Notes: a model not told the origin generated them from the letters alone. Numbered from the stretch's first letter, positions 25,338-34,358 are shown. The stretch is DNA of 64,000 nucleotides from CALLMM01 sp964429855 (GCA_964429855.1 CAYSDM010000011.1:22772-86771); one strand, 5' to 3'. Numbers and translations: made by a program.

Positions 25338-27671
25338 TTAAGATGTAGCTGGCGTGGGCTTCTGCCGGGCAGTCAGCCGGAAAGTCAACGTAAATGTCCC
25401 GACAGACAGCGCAGCCAGCATCAGGTAGAGACCGACCAGAAAGGAGGCGGGATGAAAGACGAAGGAAACCACGCTCTGTCCCGCCGGAACCGAAACCTGC
25501 CGGAAGATGCCGTTGACGCGCTCCATCGGGACGGCTCTGCCGTCTACTGCGGCGCGCCATCCCGGATAGAACTGATCCGCCAGAATAAACGCGCCAGGAG
25601 CCTCCGAGGTTACACTCAGCGAGACGCGAGTGGGGGAGTCCTCTCGCCATGCGACGGTTCCCTTCACTCCTTCCGCCATATGCGCCCGCCCCGGCACGCC
25701 GATCAGTTCATACAGATAGAGGCTGTCCAGAACGGTTTCGCGGGTATCGGGCAGGGAGAGCGGAGACTGACTGATCAGATAGCGGACGCCCGCCTGACGT
25801 ACCAGCGGACTGGATGGATCGCGCGCAAAAACCATATTGCCGACTTCAGGAGGGCTGGCGTCTTTTCCTGCTCCGGCGAGCCGGTTCATGAACGCCTTGT
25901 ACTGCCCCGGAAAGAGCGAATCGTATCCCTGCACGTCGCGCAGTCCAAGCGCCAGCCCGCTGTTGGGAGGCAGCGCGGCATCCGGTCCGAAGAAGCTCCA
26001 GTTGCGGGTATGCACCGGCATGATCCGGTCGTGTCCCGCCTTTTCGCGCAGAAAGGCGATGGAGGCGGTGGAGGGATAGACCTCTTCCCGCGCGGCTGTC
26101 GGATTGTAGTTAACGCCGTTAGCGAAGAGATCGAGGGCAAGCAGACCCATCGGCAGCGCCGCCATCCAGCCGGTTCGCATCTTGCCCGAAGCCAGCGCCA
26201 TGAGCGCCAGCGCGGACAGCATGAACAGACCTGCCTGACGGGGAATCTGCGGACGCCAGGAGAAGTTGGTCATCGCGCGTTCTGCGTTCTGCACATCCGC
26301 CTGTCCGAGCATCGCCAGAAACGCGCAGACAATCACCGGCAGCATGATCGCGACGAAAGCCGTGCGCGCCGGGGTCGCCAGATCATGGACGATCTTCTCA
26401 TAGCCCAGCGCCGCCAGCGCCGCCAGCGCAAACGCCCACAGAACCAGCGCGCGCCCCGGAGAGCCGGACTGACCGAAGCCAGGAATATAGAAGTAGAAGA
26501 GGGCGCAGAGCGCCGTACCGAGCGCAAGCAGCAGCGAGAGGAGCGCCAAACCTCCCAGAAAGGGGATCATTCTTCCCGGCTGCCGACGCCGGAGCAGGGC
26601 AAAGGCGGCGAACAGAAGTGTCGGCAGACCGATATAGAGCGCGTTTTCGGCGTAGTTGAAATACATATTTCCCCGGCTGACTCCGAAGTAGGTCGCGCCT
26701 GCCAGAGAGGGATTGCCGTAGAAATCGGGTAGAAAGAGCGTCACCAGCGAGGGCAGACTGATTGCGTAGGCGGTATAGGCGGCGTATCCCTGCGCGCTGA
26801 CCGGCGCGGCGCGATGCGACTGCCGGGAGAGTTCCAGCGAGGGCAGCACCTGCGGCGCGGCGATCATTCCGGCAAGAGTCAGCGCGCCGAGAAATCCGAT
26901 CCAGGCGCGCGCCGCCGTTCTGCCGCTCTTTTCACGCAGGCGCGCCGCCGTCAGATAACAGGCAAGCAGCCCTGTCGCCAGCAGGACGTAGAAGGCGATC
27001 TGCAGATGTCCCGCCAGCATTGCCATTCCGAGCGTGAATCCCAGTCCGACAGCGGTTCGCCATCGGCCGGTTGTCTGGTCGGAGTCCGGCGCAAAGAGAC
27101 GCAGAGTCCCGTAGAGAGCCAGCGGCAGCCAGCAGGAGGTTGCGAGAAAGGTCGGCAGGTGCAGCCAGCTTATCTGCCAGGTAGAGAAGGCGTAGGCGAT
27201 CCCTCCGAAGACTCCCGACATACGAGAGACGCCCAGCGCCATAAGGAAGAGGTACATGAAGGAGGCGGCGAGAGTCAGATGCAGGATCACGCTCCACCCG
27301 GCGGCGCGGGCGGGGCCCATCAGGTAGTAGAGCAGGCTGCCGGGATAGAGTACGGCGGACTGGCTGTTGGCGACGAAGGGCGTTCCGCTGAATTGATAGG
27401 GATTCCAGAGCGGAATGGAGCCGGAGCGCATGGACTCGGCGGCGAATTTCCGCCAGGGGTAGAACTGCCCGACCGAATCATACATCAGCGGGTTCCAGGT
27501 CGGACGATCTTCCGGAAGGCGGCTCTGCGACCAGGGGGCGAGGTGGTGGAGAAAGTGTGCGGGAACAAAGACCTGTCCGGCGAAGACCACGCGCCATAAA
27601 AGCAGACAGGCCAGCAGAAAAAAAAGAAGCGGCGTTCCTAGCCGCCTGAAGGAAGACAACCGGGTTGGCAT
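25338..27671 (-). CDS. YfhO-like multi-pass membrane protein
   Basis: A 777-aa protein with a signal-anchor helix (13-31) and about twelve further transmembrane segments. It shows the YfhO/GT-C-like pattern: the luminal motif SVGQFYPWRKFAAESMRSGSIPLWNPYQFSGTPF, and a C-terminal extracytoplasmic domain with FILADQFYPGWRAAVDGRAVPMERVNGIFRQVSVPAG. Such proteins are thought to transfer or modify lipid-linked sugars or teichoic/lipoteichoic-type polymers; the function here is unproven. Its ATG lies 5 bases after the stop of the TPR gene, so translation is coupled. Confidence 0.85.
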   Translation of the reverse strand: MPTRLSSFRRLGTPLLFFLLACLLLWRVVFAGQVFVPAHFLHHLAPWSQSRLPEDRPTWNPLMYDSVGQFYPWRKFAAESMRSGSIPLWNPYQFSGTPFVANSQSAVLYPGSLLYYLMGPARAAGWSVILHLTLAASFMYLFLMALGVSRMSGVFGGIAYAFSTWQISWLHLPTFLATSCWLPLALYGTLRLFAPDSDQTTGRWRTAVGLGFTLGMAMLAGHLQIAFYVLLATGLLACYLTAARLREKSGRTAARAWIGFLGALTLAGMIAAPQVLPSLELSRQSHRAAPVSAQGYAAYTAYAISLPSLVTLFLPDFYGNPSLAGATYFGVSRGNMYFNYAENALYIGLPTLLFAAFALLRRRQPGRMIPFLGGLALLSLLLALGTALCALFYFYIPGFGQSGSPGRALVLWAFALAALAALGYEKIVHDLATPARTAFVAIMLPVIVCAFLAMLGQADVQNAERAMTNFSWRPQIPRQAGLFMLSALALMALASGKMRTGWMAALPMGLLALDLFANGVNYNPTAAREEVYPSTASIAFLREKAGHDRIMPVHTRNWSFFGPDAALPPNSGLALGLRDVQGYDSLFPGQYKAFMNRLAGAGKDASPPEVGNMVFARDPSSPLVRQAGVRYLISQSPLSLPDTRETVLDSLYLYELIGVPGRAHMAEGVKGTVAWREDSPTRVSLSVTSEAPGAFILADQFYPGWRAAVDGRAVPMERVNGIFRQVSVPAGQSVVSFVFHPASFLVGLYLMLAALSVGTFTLTFRLTARQKPTPATS

Positions 27672-27676
27672 ACGCC

Positions 27677-28030
27677 TCAGTTAAAGAAGATGATGTTCTT
27701 CCGTGCGACCTCGTTGGAGGGGTCCATGCGCAGCACTTCCTCGAAGCCTTCCTTCGCCTCGTCGTACATACCCAGCATGGAATAGGTCAGGGCAAGATCA
27801 TTGCGCGCTGCAATATTGTTCCCATTCAGTTCGACCGCCTTCTGCAGCGCTTCCATAGACAGGTCAAACTCCCCGATGAAGCCGTAGACAAGCCCGAGCT
27901 GATGGCAAGCTTCGGCGTTGTCCGGCTCTTCCTCCAGCGCTGCCTTCAACTCCCGGATGGCCTCATCGTACTGGCCTTCAATCTTATAGGCTATTCCGCG
28001 CTCTAGATGCAAGTTACCGACGATTCCCAT
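27677..28030 (-). CDS. TPR-repeat protein
   Basis: A 117-aa protein made almost entirely of three tetratricopeptide repeats (GIAYKIEGQYDEAIRELKAALEEEPDN, then QLGLVYGFIGEFDLSMEALQ, then DLALTYSMLGMYDEAKEGFEEVL). TPRs mediate protein-protein contacts. I start it at ATG 28030 with AGGGAGC 8 bases upstream; an upstream in-frame ATG at 28117 lacks such a site. A good promoter precedes it, and the YfhO-like gene follows at once, so the two form an operon. Confidence 0.85.
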   Translation of the reverse strand: MGIVGNLHLERGIAYKIEGQYDEAIRELKAALEEEPDNAEACHQLGLVYGFIGEFDLSMEALQKAVELNGNNIAARNDLALTYSMLGMYDEAKEGFEEVLRMDPSNEVARKNIIFFN

Positions 28031-28135
28031 ATAGAGTGCTCCCTGGCTATCGTGACAAACGAACGAAAGTTGAAGATGTATAATTGCGTCTGTGTTTCGC
28101 CAGAGAAAGAGCCTCATCCTTCGAGGACGGACAAC

Positions 28136-28164
28136 ATAATAGCACGGATGGCATAAAAAATCAA
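28136..28164 (-). promoter_or_regulatory. Promoter of the TPR-YfhO operon
   Basis: Minus strand: TTGATT (28164-28159), 17 bp, TATTAT (28141-28136) with TGC before it (extended -10). Predicted +1 near 28129 gives a leader of about 99 bases. Confidence 0.65.
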
Positions 28165-28228
28165 GCGCGATTGCGCGGTTTGCCGGTTGGCAATTTCAGA
28201 GGCTAAATGCGAAGAAGCTGAAAAAAGA

Positions 28229-29065
28229 TCAGGATTCGCGGACGAAGCGTCGCGACAACCATACCATACCCAGAATAGATCCGGCGATGGCAATGGTAGG
28301 CGGGCTGGTCGGCAGATCGGCATAGAGCGCCCAGCAGAAGCCGAGAAAGGTCGAAAGCACCGCGCACAGGATCGCCGTCACAAACGCTGTCGGCATCCGA
28401 CGCGCCATCAACAGACCTGTCACCGAAGGGATCACCATATACGCGAAGACTGACAACAGACCGGCATACTGTATCGCCAGCGCAATGGTGACTCCGAGCG
28501 CCAGATAGAACAGCAGTTCCCACACCCGCGTGCGGTATCCCTGCGTTGCCGCCATCTCCGGGTCGAAGGAGACAAAGAGAAACTGCTTGTAGAAGAGCAG
28601 ATGCAGCAGCGCGACGGCGGCAAAGACGACAATCATAATCATCAGATCGCTCTGCTGAACCGTGATGATGTTTCCGTCCAGAAGCTCTTTGACCTCGTCC
28701 ATCCCTTTGGGGCTGCGTACAATCAGCAGCAGCGTTAATGCCGAGGCGATCACATAGCCGATTCCGATGATGCTCTCCTGCGGGATGCGGCGGCTGAGCG
28801 ACTGCTGCGAGTAGATCAGCACTCCTGTCAGGGTGACAACCAGCGAGACCGCCAGCGGGTAACGAGCGATCCAGGGAACGCTCTGCCCCAGCAGAAACGC
28901 CAGCGCGATCCCCGCCGAAGAGATTTGCGCCAGCGATGCCCCGACAAACACAATGCGCTTGAGGACGATATAGACTCCGATGCAGGCGCAGATCGCGGCG
29001 ACCAGCCCTCCGGCGAGGACTCCGAGATAGTTAAGCTTCAGTCCCTCCAGTATGTCTGCGATCAT
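28229..29065 (-). CDS. znuB: Metal ABC transporter permease (ZnuB/MntB type)
   Basis: A 278-aa ABC-3 family inner-membrane permease with about eight transmembrane helices. Family patterns include GVYIVLKRIVFVGASLAQISSAGIALAFLLG and SVFAYMVIPSVTGLLMARRMPTAF. It imports Zn2+ or Mn2+ with the ATPase and binding protein encoded just upstream. Its start overlaps the znuC stop (ATGA), so it is the last gene of the znuA-znuC-znuB order. The symbol follows the family; zinc rather than manganese is inferred from neighbours. Confidence 0.85.
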   Translation of the reverse strand: MIADILEGLKLNYLGVLAGGLVAAICACIGVYIVLKRIVFVGASLAQISSAGIALAFLLGQSVPWIARYPLAVSLVVTLTGVLIYSQQSLSRRIPQESIIGIGYVIASALTLLLIVRSPKGMDEVKELLDGNIITVQQSDLMIMIVVFAAVALLHLLFYKQFLFVSFDPEMAATQGYRTRVWELLFYLALGVTIALAIQYAGLLSVFAYMVIPSVTGLLMARRMPTAFVTAILCAVLSTFLGFCWALYADLPTSPPTIAIAGSILGMVWLSRRFVRES

Positions 29066-29868
29066 CCGAGAGGCTCCTCTCCAGAATCCGAAAGCGTTTC
29101 GCCTTTCTCGACGCCGTTTTGCCCTGGTAGAACGACCAGCCGATGATCTACCTGCGCTACCTGCACCTCTACGCCATACAACGCTGACAGCGACTCCCGC
29201 GTAATCATCTCGCTGACCGTGCCTTCGCGCAGGGAACCCTCGCAGATGATTGCCAGACGCTTCGCATAGTTCACCACTACATTCAGCATGTGACTGACCA
29301 TCAGTACCGTGATTCTGTCTTCGTCGTGCAGGCTTCGAACGAGTTCCATGATCGCCCGTTCGCTGACAAGGTCCATGCCGTTGGTAGGCTCATCCAGGAT
29401 TAAAAGATTCGGCTCCCCGGCAATGGCGCGCGCGATCAGTGACCTCTGCTTCTGTCCTCCGGAAAGCCTTGAGTAGGGGCTGTGAGCCAGATCCACGATG
29501 CCGACGTGTTCGAGCGCGCGCAAGGCGGCTTCGCGATCCACCTTACCCGGCGGCCGGAAGGGACCCAGACGCGCATATCTCCCCATCAGGACGATATCCA
29601 GTACCGTCAACGGGAAGTAGGTGTCAATGCTCTCGCGCTGCGGCACATAGCCGATCCGCAGATTTTCAGAGGAGCGGCGCACTGTTCCAGACATCGGCTT
29701 CAGCAGTCCCAGGATCGCTTTCAGCAGCGTGGTCTTTCCGGCTCCGTTTGGACCGACGATTCCCAGGAAATCGCCGGACTGCACATCGAAGTCAATGCCG
29801 GTCAGCACGCGCCGACGCCCGTATCCCAGATTCGCGTTCTCAAAAACCACCAGACTGGACATAGTCAT
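29062..29868 (-). CDS. znuC: Metal ABC transporter ATP-binding protein
   Basis: A 268-aa ABC ATPase. Walker A GPNGAGKTTLLK is near residue 38, signature LSGGQKQRSLIARAI, Walker B NLLILDEPTNGMD and the switch His in VLMVSHMLN. ATG at 29868 is followed by a second ATG two codons later (29862); no strong Shine-Dalgarno is seen for either. The reading frame stays open far upstream into znuA, but only the part from here matches the family. It follows znuA across a hairpin and overlaps znuB by 4 bases. Confidence 0.88.
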   Translation of the reverse strand: MTMSSLVVFENANLGYGRRRVLTGIDFDVQSGDFLGIVGPNGAGKTTLLKAILGLLKPMSGTVRRSSENLRIGYVPQRESIDTYFPLTVLDIVLMGRYARLGPFRPPGKVDREAALRALEHVGIVDLAHSPYSRLSGGQKQRSLIARAIAGEPNLLILDEPTNGMDLVSERAIMELVRSLHDEDRITVLMVSHMLNVVVNYAKRLAIICEGSLREGTVSEMITRESLSALYGVEVQVAQVDHRLVVLPGQNGVEKGETLSDSGEEPLG

Positions 29869-29874
29869 TCTCTG

Positions 29875-29910
29875 TGTTTCGGAAGAGCGGTTTTCCGCCC
29901 TTCCGAAACA
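29875..29910 (-). other. Intercistronic hairpin between znuA and znuC
   Basis: A 16-bp stem with one mismatch (29875-29890 with 29895-29910) and a TTTT loop (plus-strand reading), between the znuA stop and the znuC start. It may stabilise the upstream message or partly terminate, giving more binding protein than transporter (inference). Confidence 0.6.
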
Positions 29911-29918
29911 GGATAGGT

Positions 29919-30827
29919 CTATTTGAAGGCGGTAGAGAGTCGGCTGATTACGGTGTCGAACAGCTTGATATAGCTGTCCACTCCCGGTTCCGCTTCCACG
30001 GCGCCGGGGACAAAGACCGCCTTTGCGCCGGTCTGTTTCTCGATCATATCGGGGAAGCGGCGCGCGCGAAAGTTCTCCATCAGCATCACGCGCACGCCCG
30101 CGTTCTTCATATTGCGCACCAGATCGTTGACATGTCCGGGCGAAGGGGGTATACCCGGTTTCGGCTCGATGCTGCCGAACTCCTTCAGACCGAATCGCGC
30201 CATGAAGTAAGCCCATGACTTATGGTAGACTACCACCTGCGCGCCGCGATAGGGAGCCAGAATCCCGCGCCAGCGATTCAGGGCGTTCAGAAGGTCGCGC
30301 CCGAACGCCTGATGCCGCTGGGCATAGTAGTCCCGGTTGGCGGGGTCTACCCGGATCAACGCGGAGGCGATATTTCCGCTGGCGATGATGCCGTTCGCCG
30401 GATCAAGCAGGTAGTGCGGGTTGCCATAGACATGGATATCGCCCATCGAAGGGTCCACTTTTGTGGTTGGGACTTCCAGCGGTCGGATCCCCAGGGAGCA
30501 GTCGGCATAACCTCTGCCTCCTCGAATGACGTTGCGATTACCCGCTTTGTCGAGGATGCCGTCTGCCCACATATCCAGATCCATCCCGATCCGGGCGAAC
30601 ACCTGGGCGCGAGAGACCTTGACGACCATGGAGGGACGCGGCTCGACCTGATGCGGATCATCTGAGCCGCGCGAGAGAGACTCGACCCGCACCTTATCGC
30701 CCCCTACGCTGCGCGCCAGGTCGGCAAGCGTGGGATCGGTGGTCACAACATATATCTCTGCCTGTGCCGCAAAACCGAACAGAGTCAATCCCAGCAGACA
30801 GGCAAGGAAAAAGGCAGTGATCTTCAT
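29919..30827 (-). CDS. znuA: Metal-binding periplasmic protein (ZnuA-like)
   Basis: A 302-aa cluster A-I solute-binding protein with a signal peptide (1-23, AQA-E). Likely metal ligands are His in DDPHQVEPRPS, His in YGNPHYLLDP and His in VVYHKSWAYF, with a C-terminal acidic residue. The His-rich loop of many ZnuA proteins is missing, so Zn2+ versus Mn2+ cannot be settled from this gene alone. AGGGG lies upstream of the ATG at 30827. It sits between the porin-like gene and znuC and is probably cotranscribed with both. Confidence 0.88.
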   Translation of the reverse strand: MKITAFFLACLLGLTLFGFAAQAEIYVVTTDPTLADLARSVGGDKVRVESLSRGSDDPHQVEPRPSMVVKVSRAQVFARIGMDLDMWADGILDKAGNRNVIRGGRGYADCSLGIRPLEVPTTKVDPSMGDIHVYGNPHYLLDPANGIIASGNIASALIRVDPANRDYYAQRHQAFGRDLLNALNRWRGILAPYRGAQVVVYHKSWAYFMARFGLKEFGSIEPKPGIPPSPGHVNDLVRNMKNAGVRVMLMENFRARRFPDMIEKQTGAKAVFVPGAVEAEPGVDSYIKLFDTVISRLSTAFK

Positions 30828-30865
30828 CTGTTTCGAACCCCTTTATAAAAAGGCGCCTCTATACA

Positions 30866-32500
30866 CTACTGGAGCGGGTGAGAGTGCGAGCCTGCCCCCC
30901 AGATGAACTGAAGGTAGAACTCGTTAAACCCACGCCGCACCGGGAGGAAGTAGTCCTGTGTGCGATCTCCGAACTTATACTGAAAGCGCAGGAGGGTCGC
31001 TTCCGTCAGGCGGTTGGTATAGATAAGTGAATAGGACTGCTCGCGTCCGTCCAGGGGCCAGGGGAAGCGGGTATTGTCAAAACGCATTCCCCACTCATTG
31101 TACTGATCGGGACGATAACTGAGCAGCGCATAGTGTCCTGAACGCGCGTGGGTTCCGGAACCGCCAGCGCGATCCTGTCGGCGATGCCAGAACATCTCCC
31201 CCTGCAGCAGGAGCCGCTTGAAGGTTCCCGGGAAACTGCGGAGGGTGAAATCCAGACCCGTCAGGCTGATCCTGTCACCGTTTTCCGCCTTCCCGAACAG
31301 ATGGCTGCCCCCAAGCTCCAGTTCCAGGGATTTGCCGAACTCTTTCGCCACCCACAGGCGCGCCATCGGGTATTCATTGGCGATTCCCGGTCCCGGTTCT
31401 GCTGCGATCTCCTCGTCGGCGGTTCCTATCTCCTCTTCATGCTCCTCATGCTCCTCGCCTCCGTGACCATGCGCTGCCGCTTTGAAGAAGCCGATCTCCA
31501 GATTTGCGAAGAGATTCTTGAAGGGGAAGGTGTAGTTAAGCGCCGCGCCATTTCCGAACAGCGCCTCTTCTCCCAGAAAGGCGGAGAGAGCCGCAGGCTG
31601 ATCGGCAAAGAGCCTCGCATGCGGGTGGATCGGGTTGAGTTTGCCGAAATTGGCGCGTTTTTGCCCGAGTAAGCCGCCGAAGGGAAGTTTCGCGACGCGC
31701 CCGAAGGTGACATATGCCTCTTCGACGCCGATACCGAATCCTTCGTCCGCGCCGCCTGCCAGCGTGGCGCGAAACGCGATATCGGAGAAGACGGGCTGCT
31801 GCATGGCAATCTCAAACTCGCCAAGCTGCAGGCGGTTTCGGTCGGGGTCGCCTTTGACGCTGAGGAACCGCCCGGTGTTGGTTCCGATGACCGCGATATC
31901 CGGCAGCAGGGTGGCGCGCGCAGCGCGTCCCTGCTGAGAGGGAGGTGTGGGGGTGGTTTCGACGGGAATCTGCACCGGCGGAATCTCCGGTTCGCCTTCG
32001 CCGGGTTTCGCTCCGCGCTCCTTCTCCAGTCTATCCACGCGCTCCAGCAGCTTCTTGATCGTCTCGTTTTGCTCCTGCACCGTGCGCTTGAGCTTCTCCA
32101 CCTCATCCTGGCTGGTTTCGCCGGAGAGGGAAGAGGAAGCCGTAACCGGAGTCAGAGTGATGGCAACCTCGCTCATGGAGGATGCCTGGATGGCGGCGGT
32201 CTCTGTTCGAGACAGGTAGTTAACGGCTTCAGCGGTGACGCGCCAGGAGCGCGGCTCCAGCATCGGGCTGGCGGCGCGTCCGTCCACATCCGTCACCAGC
32301 GTTATCAGGGAACAAGTATCTGCGCGATCACGCAGGGTGATCTTCGCGCCTGTAATCGGCATCTGGGTTACGGCGTTGGTCACCCGGACGCGCAGGCGTC
32401 CGAGGCTTTCAGCATAGGCTGCAGACATTGAAAACAGGCAGAGCGCCGCTATCAGCAGGCAGGCGATACGATTCAGACCGGAAGGTCTTCGGTCGTTCAT
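30866..32500 (-). CDS. Outer-membrane porin-like protein linked to metal uptake
   Basis: A 544-aa exported protein. The signal peptide (about 11-31, AYA-E) is followed by a carboxypeptidase-regulatory-like beta domain (LRVRVTNAVTQMPITGAKITLRD), a coiled coil (about 130-165), a Pro-rich linker and a C-terminal beta-barrel of alternating strands resembling phosphate-selective or zinc-linked porins. A His/Glu cluster (HGHGGEEHEEHEEE) in a probable loop could bind metal. Its place before znuA suggests it brings metal across the outer membrane (inference), and implies a diderm cell. ATG at 32500 has GAGGAG upstream; an upstream in-frame start at 32581 is less likely. Confidence 0.75.
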   Translation of the reverse strand: MNDRRPSGLNRIACLLIAALCLFSMSAAYAESLGRLRVRVTNAVTQMPITGAKITLRDRADTCSLITLVTDVDGRAASPMLEPRSWRVTAEAVNYLSRTETAAIQASSMSEVAITLTPVTASSSLSGETSQDEVEKLKRTVQEQNETIKKLLERVDRLEKERGAKPGEGEPEIPPVQIPVETTPTPPSQQGRAARATLLPDIAVIGTNTGRFLSVKGDPDRNRLQLGEFEIAMQQPVFSDIAFRATLAGGADEGFGIGVEEAYVTFGRVAKLPFGGLLGQKRANFGKLNPIHPHARLFADQPAALSAFLGEEALFGNGAALNYTFPFKNLFANLEIGFFKAAAHGHGGEEHEEHEEEIGTADEEIAAEPGPGIANEYPMARLWVAKEFGKSLELELGGSHLFGKAENGDRISLTGLDFTLRSFPGTFKRLLLQGEMFWHRRQDRAGGSGTHARSGHYALLSYRPDQYNEWGMRFDNTRFPWPLDGREQSYSLIYTNRLTEATLLRFQYKFGDRTQDYFLPVRRGFNEFYLQFIWGAGSHSHPLQ

Positions 32501-32597
32501 ATAAAACAATCTCCTCTGTCGTTGGGAAGATGCCTTCCTCCAAAGGCGCGCCGGATACGCATCGCTTGCCACTCCTCTCATTGAGAAGAGTATTCTT

Positions 32598-32613
32598 TGT
32601 AATTATTATTGTA
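32598..32613. promoter_or_regulatory. Candidate Fur/Zur-type operator
   Basis: An AT-rich 16-bp imperfect dyad, TGTAATTATTATTGTA (10 of 16 symmetric positions), in an otherwise GC-rich region about 100 bases upstream of the porin/znuACB genes. Its TNATTATT core recalls Fur-family boxes. An adjacent hairpin-like repeat (ACTCCTCTCA / TTGAGAAGAGT) lies at about 32571-32591. Confidence 0.3.
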
Positions 32614-32766
32614 TCCAGCGCGCCGGTATCTTATTTGTGTAGATACATGGGGAGACAGGCGCGCATACCGGACGCGGCCGGAGAAGGAAGGGCGTCAGGA
32701 AGCAGAAGAGACCGATTATAAGGGCAAAGCCTTCGTCTCGTAGATAGGTCCGGTGTCAGCGCCTGT

Positions 32767-33087
32767 TCAGGCGACAGAGGGCGGAGCGCGGCTGAAGAAC
32801 GGGAGGATCGGCGTCTGCGCCGGCAGACGATAGAGTAGAGAGAAGTTATCTTCGATAAATCGCGCAGCCGGAACGGGAGCAGGCGGCGCGGCATCCTGAA
32901 TGCGTTCGATCTGCAGCCACTGACAGGCTACGCAGGAGCCTGCCGCGCTGGATACCTTGATCTTTTTCTCGGACTGCTGAAGGCAGGTATGCGAGAAGGA
33001 GACTCCCAGGGCGAACCAGAGCCAGCAGAACAGCGCCCCGAATGTCTGGAGGCGCAGGATATGCGGTTTTGCTGTCAGCAGACGCAT
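32767..33087 (-). CDS. Small membrane/secreted Cys protein, unknown
   Basis: A 106-aa protein with one N-terminal hydrophobic helix (about 13-33) and the motif SCVACQW near residue 51, plus a Cys at about 35. The C-terminal half is Pro-rich and polar. The layout (short, signal anchor, CxxC, Pro-rich end) resembles DUF2946-like small proteins found beside metal-transport genes, but I cannot assign it. It lies on the same strand between the anti-sigma-like gene and the porin/znu genes. No clear Shine-Dalgarno. Confidence 0.5.
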   Translation of the reverse strand: MRLLTAKPHILRLQTFGALFCWLWFALGVSFSHTCLQQSEKKIKVSSAAGSCVACQWLQIERIQDAAPPAPVPAARFIEDNFSLLYRLPAQTPILPFFSRAPPSVA

Positions 33088-33104
33088 TCGTGAATAGGGA
33101 GCAG

Positions 33105-33125
33105 GCGAGGCGGCGGTCGCCTCGC
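33105..33125 (-). terminator. Hairpin after the anti-sigma-like gene
   Basis: A perfect 8-bp stem GCGAGGCG/CGCCTCGC with a 5-base loop, directly after the stop codon at 33127 (minus strand). No U-tract. Confidence 0.45.
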
Positions 33126-33126
33126 G

Positions 33127-34134
33127 TTAGAATCGTGTTTTAATAAAGTCCAGCCGCACTTCGCGCGGACGGTTCAGAGTGTAGGTCTCTCCCCGCGCGT
33201 AGTCGCTCGTTTGCTCCTTGCGGAGCGTTCGGCGCAGATCCGCCAGACTGGACACCGCTTCTGGATCGGTGGGCGCGCTGGCGACCAGTCGAATGGTCGT
33301 GCGGTCTGTTCCAGAGTGCGACCTCTCCGACGGGCTGGTGGGCGGGACTTCGGTTTTATGTTCCGCCGTTGTAATGATAGTACCCGGATCGTTGGGTTTT
33401 TGCGTATCCGTTCGGGAATCAATTTTCTCGGATTCTTCCGGCAGGAAAATATCCGGGTCGGAACGCAGCGGAGACAGGACATGCATCTCTGTACGCTTAA
33501 CCGGGTTCTGCGCATTCAGACGGCGGTCGGGGAATCGGGAGGATGCGGAGGAGGAGGCGAAACTCTCTGCCGGAGCCGCCGCGCGCGCGCGGGAGAGTCC
33601 GGCGATCTGTTGTGTTCGAGAGGAGGCTCGAACAGGCGAAATCGAGGGGGCGTTGGAAGCCAGCGACCTGCCCTCTCGCCTCTCCGAATACAGAGGCGTT
33701 TCGGATTTCTGGTCGTGTTCAAAATAGAGCGGGGGCGGCTGCATCGCCAGTTGGCTGCTCCGTCCGCCGGTCTGGAGCAGAGCGATCCAGCCTGCGCCAA
33801 ACAGCGCGAGCGCGCAGGCAGCGGAGCCAACCCATGCCAGACGCCGATAGTGTGTCGCGCCGGTCAAGCCCAGAGCCGTTCGAATACGCTCCTGCCAGGT
33901 CGTGCGGCGCGTGGTAACCGCGAAAATCGCTTCCCGCAGGCCGGGCGGTGGCGCGATTTCCGGCGTATGCGCCAGCATCTGCGCTGTCTCTTGCATGAAC
34001 TGAAGATCGCGGGCGCACTCCGGGCAAGCCGCGATATGCGTTTCGACGATACGCGCCTCTTCCGGCGTCGCCTCGCCGTCGGCGTAGGCGGAGAGAAAAT
34101 CCCAGATCGCTTCACACTCGGTGACCCGATTCAT
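33127..34134 (-). CDS. Anti-sigma-factor-like zinc-finger membrane protein
   Basis: A 335-aa protein. The N-terminal zinc-finger anti-sigma motif has H33-x3-C37-x2-C40 (HIAACPEC) after AIWDFLSAYADGEATPEEARIVE, a typical anti-sigma domain. One transmembrane helix follows (about 104-125), then a long Ser/Arg/Pro-rich, low-complexity extracytoplasmic region of about 200 residues. ATG 34134 is chosen because the domain starts there, GGAG precedes it, and a strong promoter sits about 70 bases upstream. No sigma-factor gene is adjacent, so its partner is elsewhere or the protein has another role. Confidence 0.75.
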   Translation of the reverse strand: MNRVTECEAIWDFLSAYADGEATPEEARIVETHIAACPECARDLQFMQETAQMLAHTPEIAPPPGLREAIFAVTTRRTTWQERIRTALGLTGATHYRRLAWVGSAACALALFGAGWIALLQTGGRSSQLAMQPPPLYFEHDQKSETPLYSERREGRSLASNAPSISPVRASSRTQQIAGLSRARAAAPAESFASSSASSRFPDRRLNAQNPVKRTEMHVLSPLRSDPDIFLPEESEKIDSRTDTQKPNDPGTIITTAEHKTEVPPTSPSERSHSGTDRTTIRLVASAPTDPEAVSSLADLRRTLRKEQTSDYARGETYTLNRPREVRLDFIKTRF

Positions 34135-34210
34135 GTTGACTCCAGCGTCCTCTTCGTGTTCCACGTTTCGACACGATAAACGAAGCGCGCACACTTCCCG
34201 CGCGTGTACC

Positions 34211-34239
34211 ACTATAACATAATTCCCCGGCGTTGGCAA
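34211..34239 (-). promoter_or_regulatory. Promoter of the anti-sigma-like gene
   Basis: Minus strand: TTGCCA (34239-34234), 17 bp, TATAGT (34216-34211). Predicted +1 near 34204, leader about 70 bases. It may also serve the downstream small Cys, porin and znu genes. Confidence 0.7.
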
Positions 34240-34358
34240 GAATCCTGTCACGTCGGCGAGATAGAGCCGCCCTCTACTTCCATAGACGACAGATCGTAAG
34301 CGATGGTTCGGCGCGTCTCCGTCCAGAGGAGGGCACAAAGTCCCCGATTTTTACCGGG

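Noticed and set aside
30830..30845. tRNA-like TTCGA sequence upstream of znuA
   Set aside because: No cloverleaf can be drawn around it.
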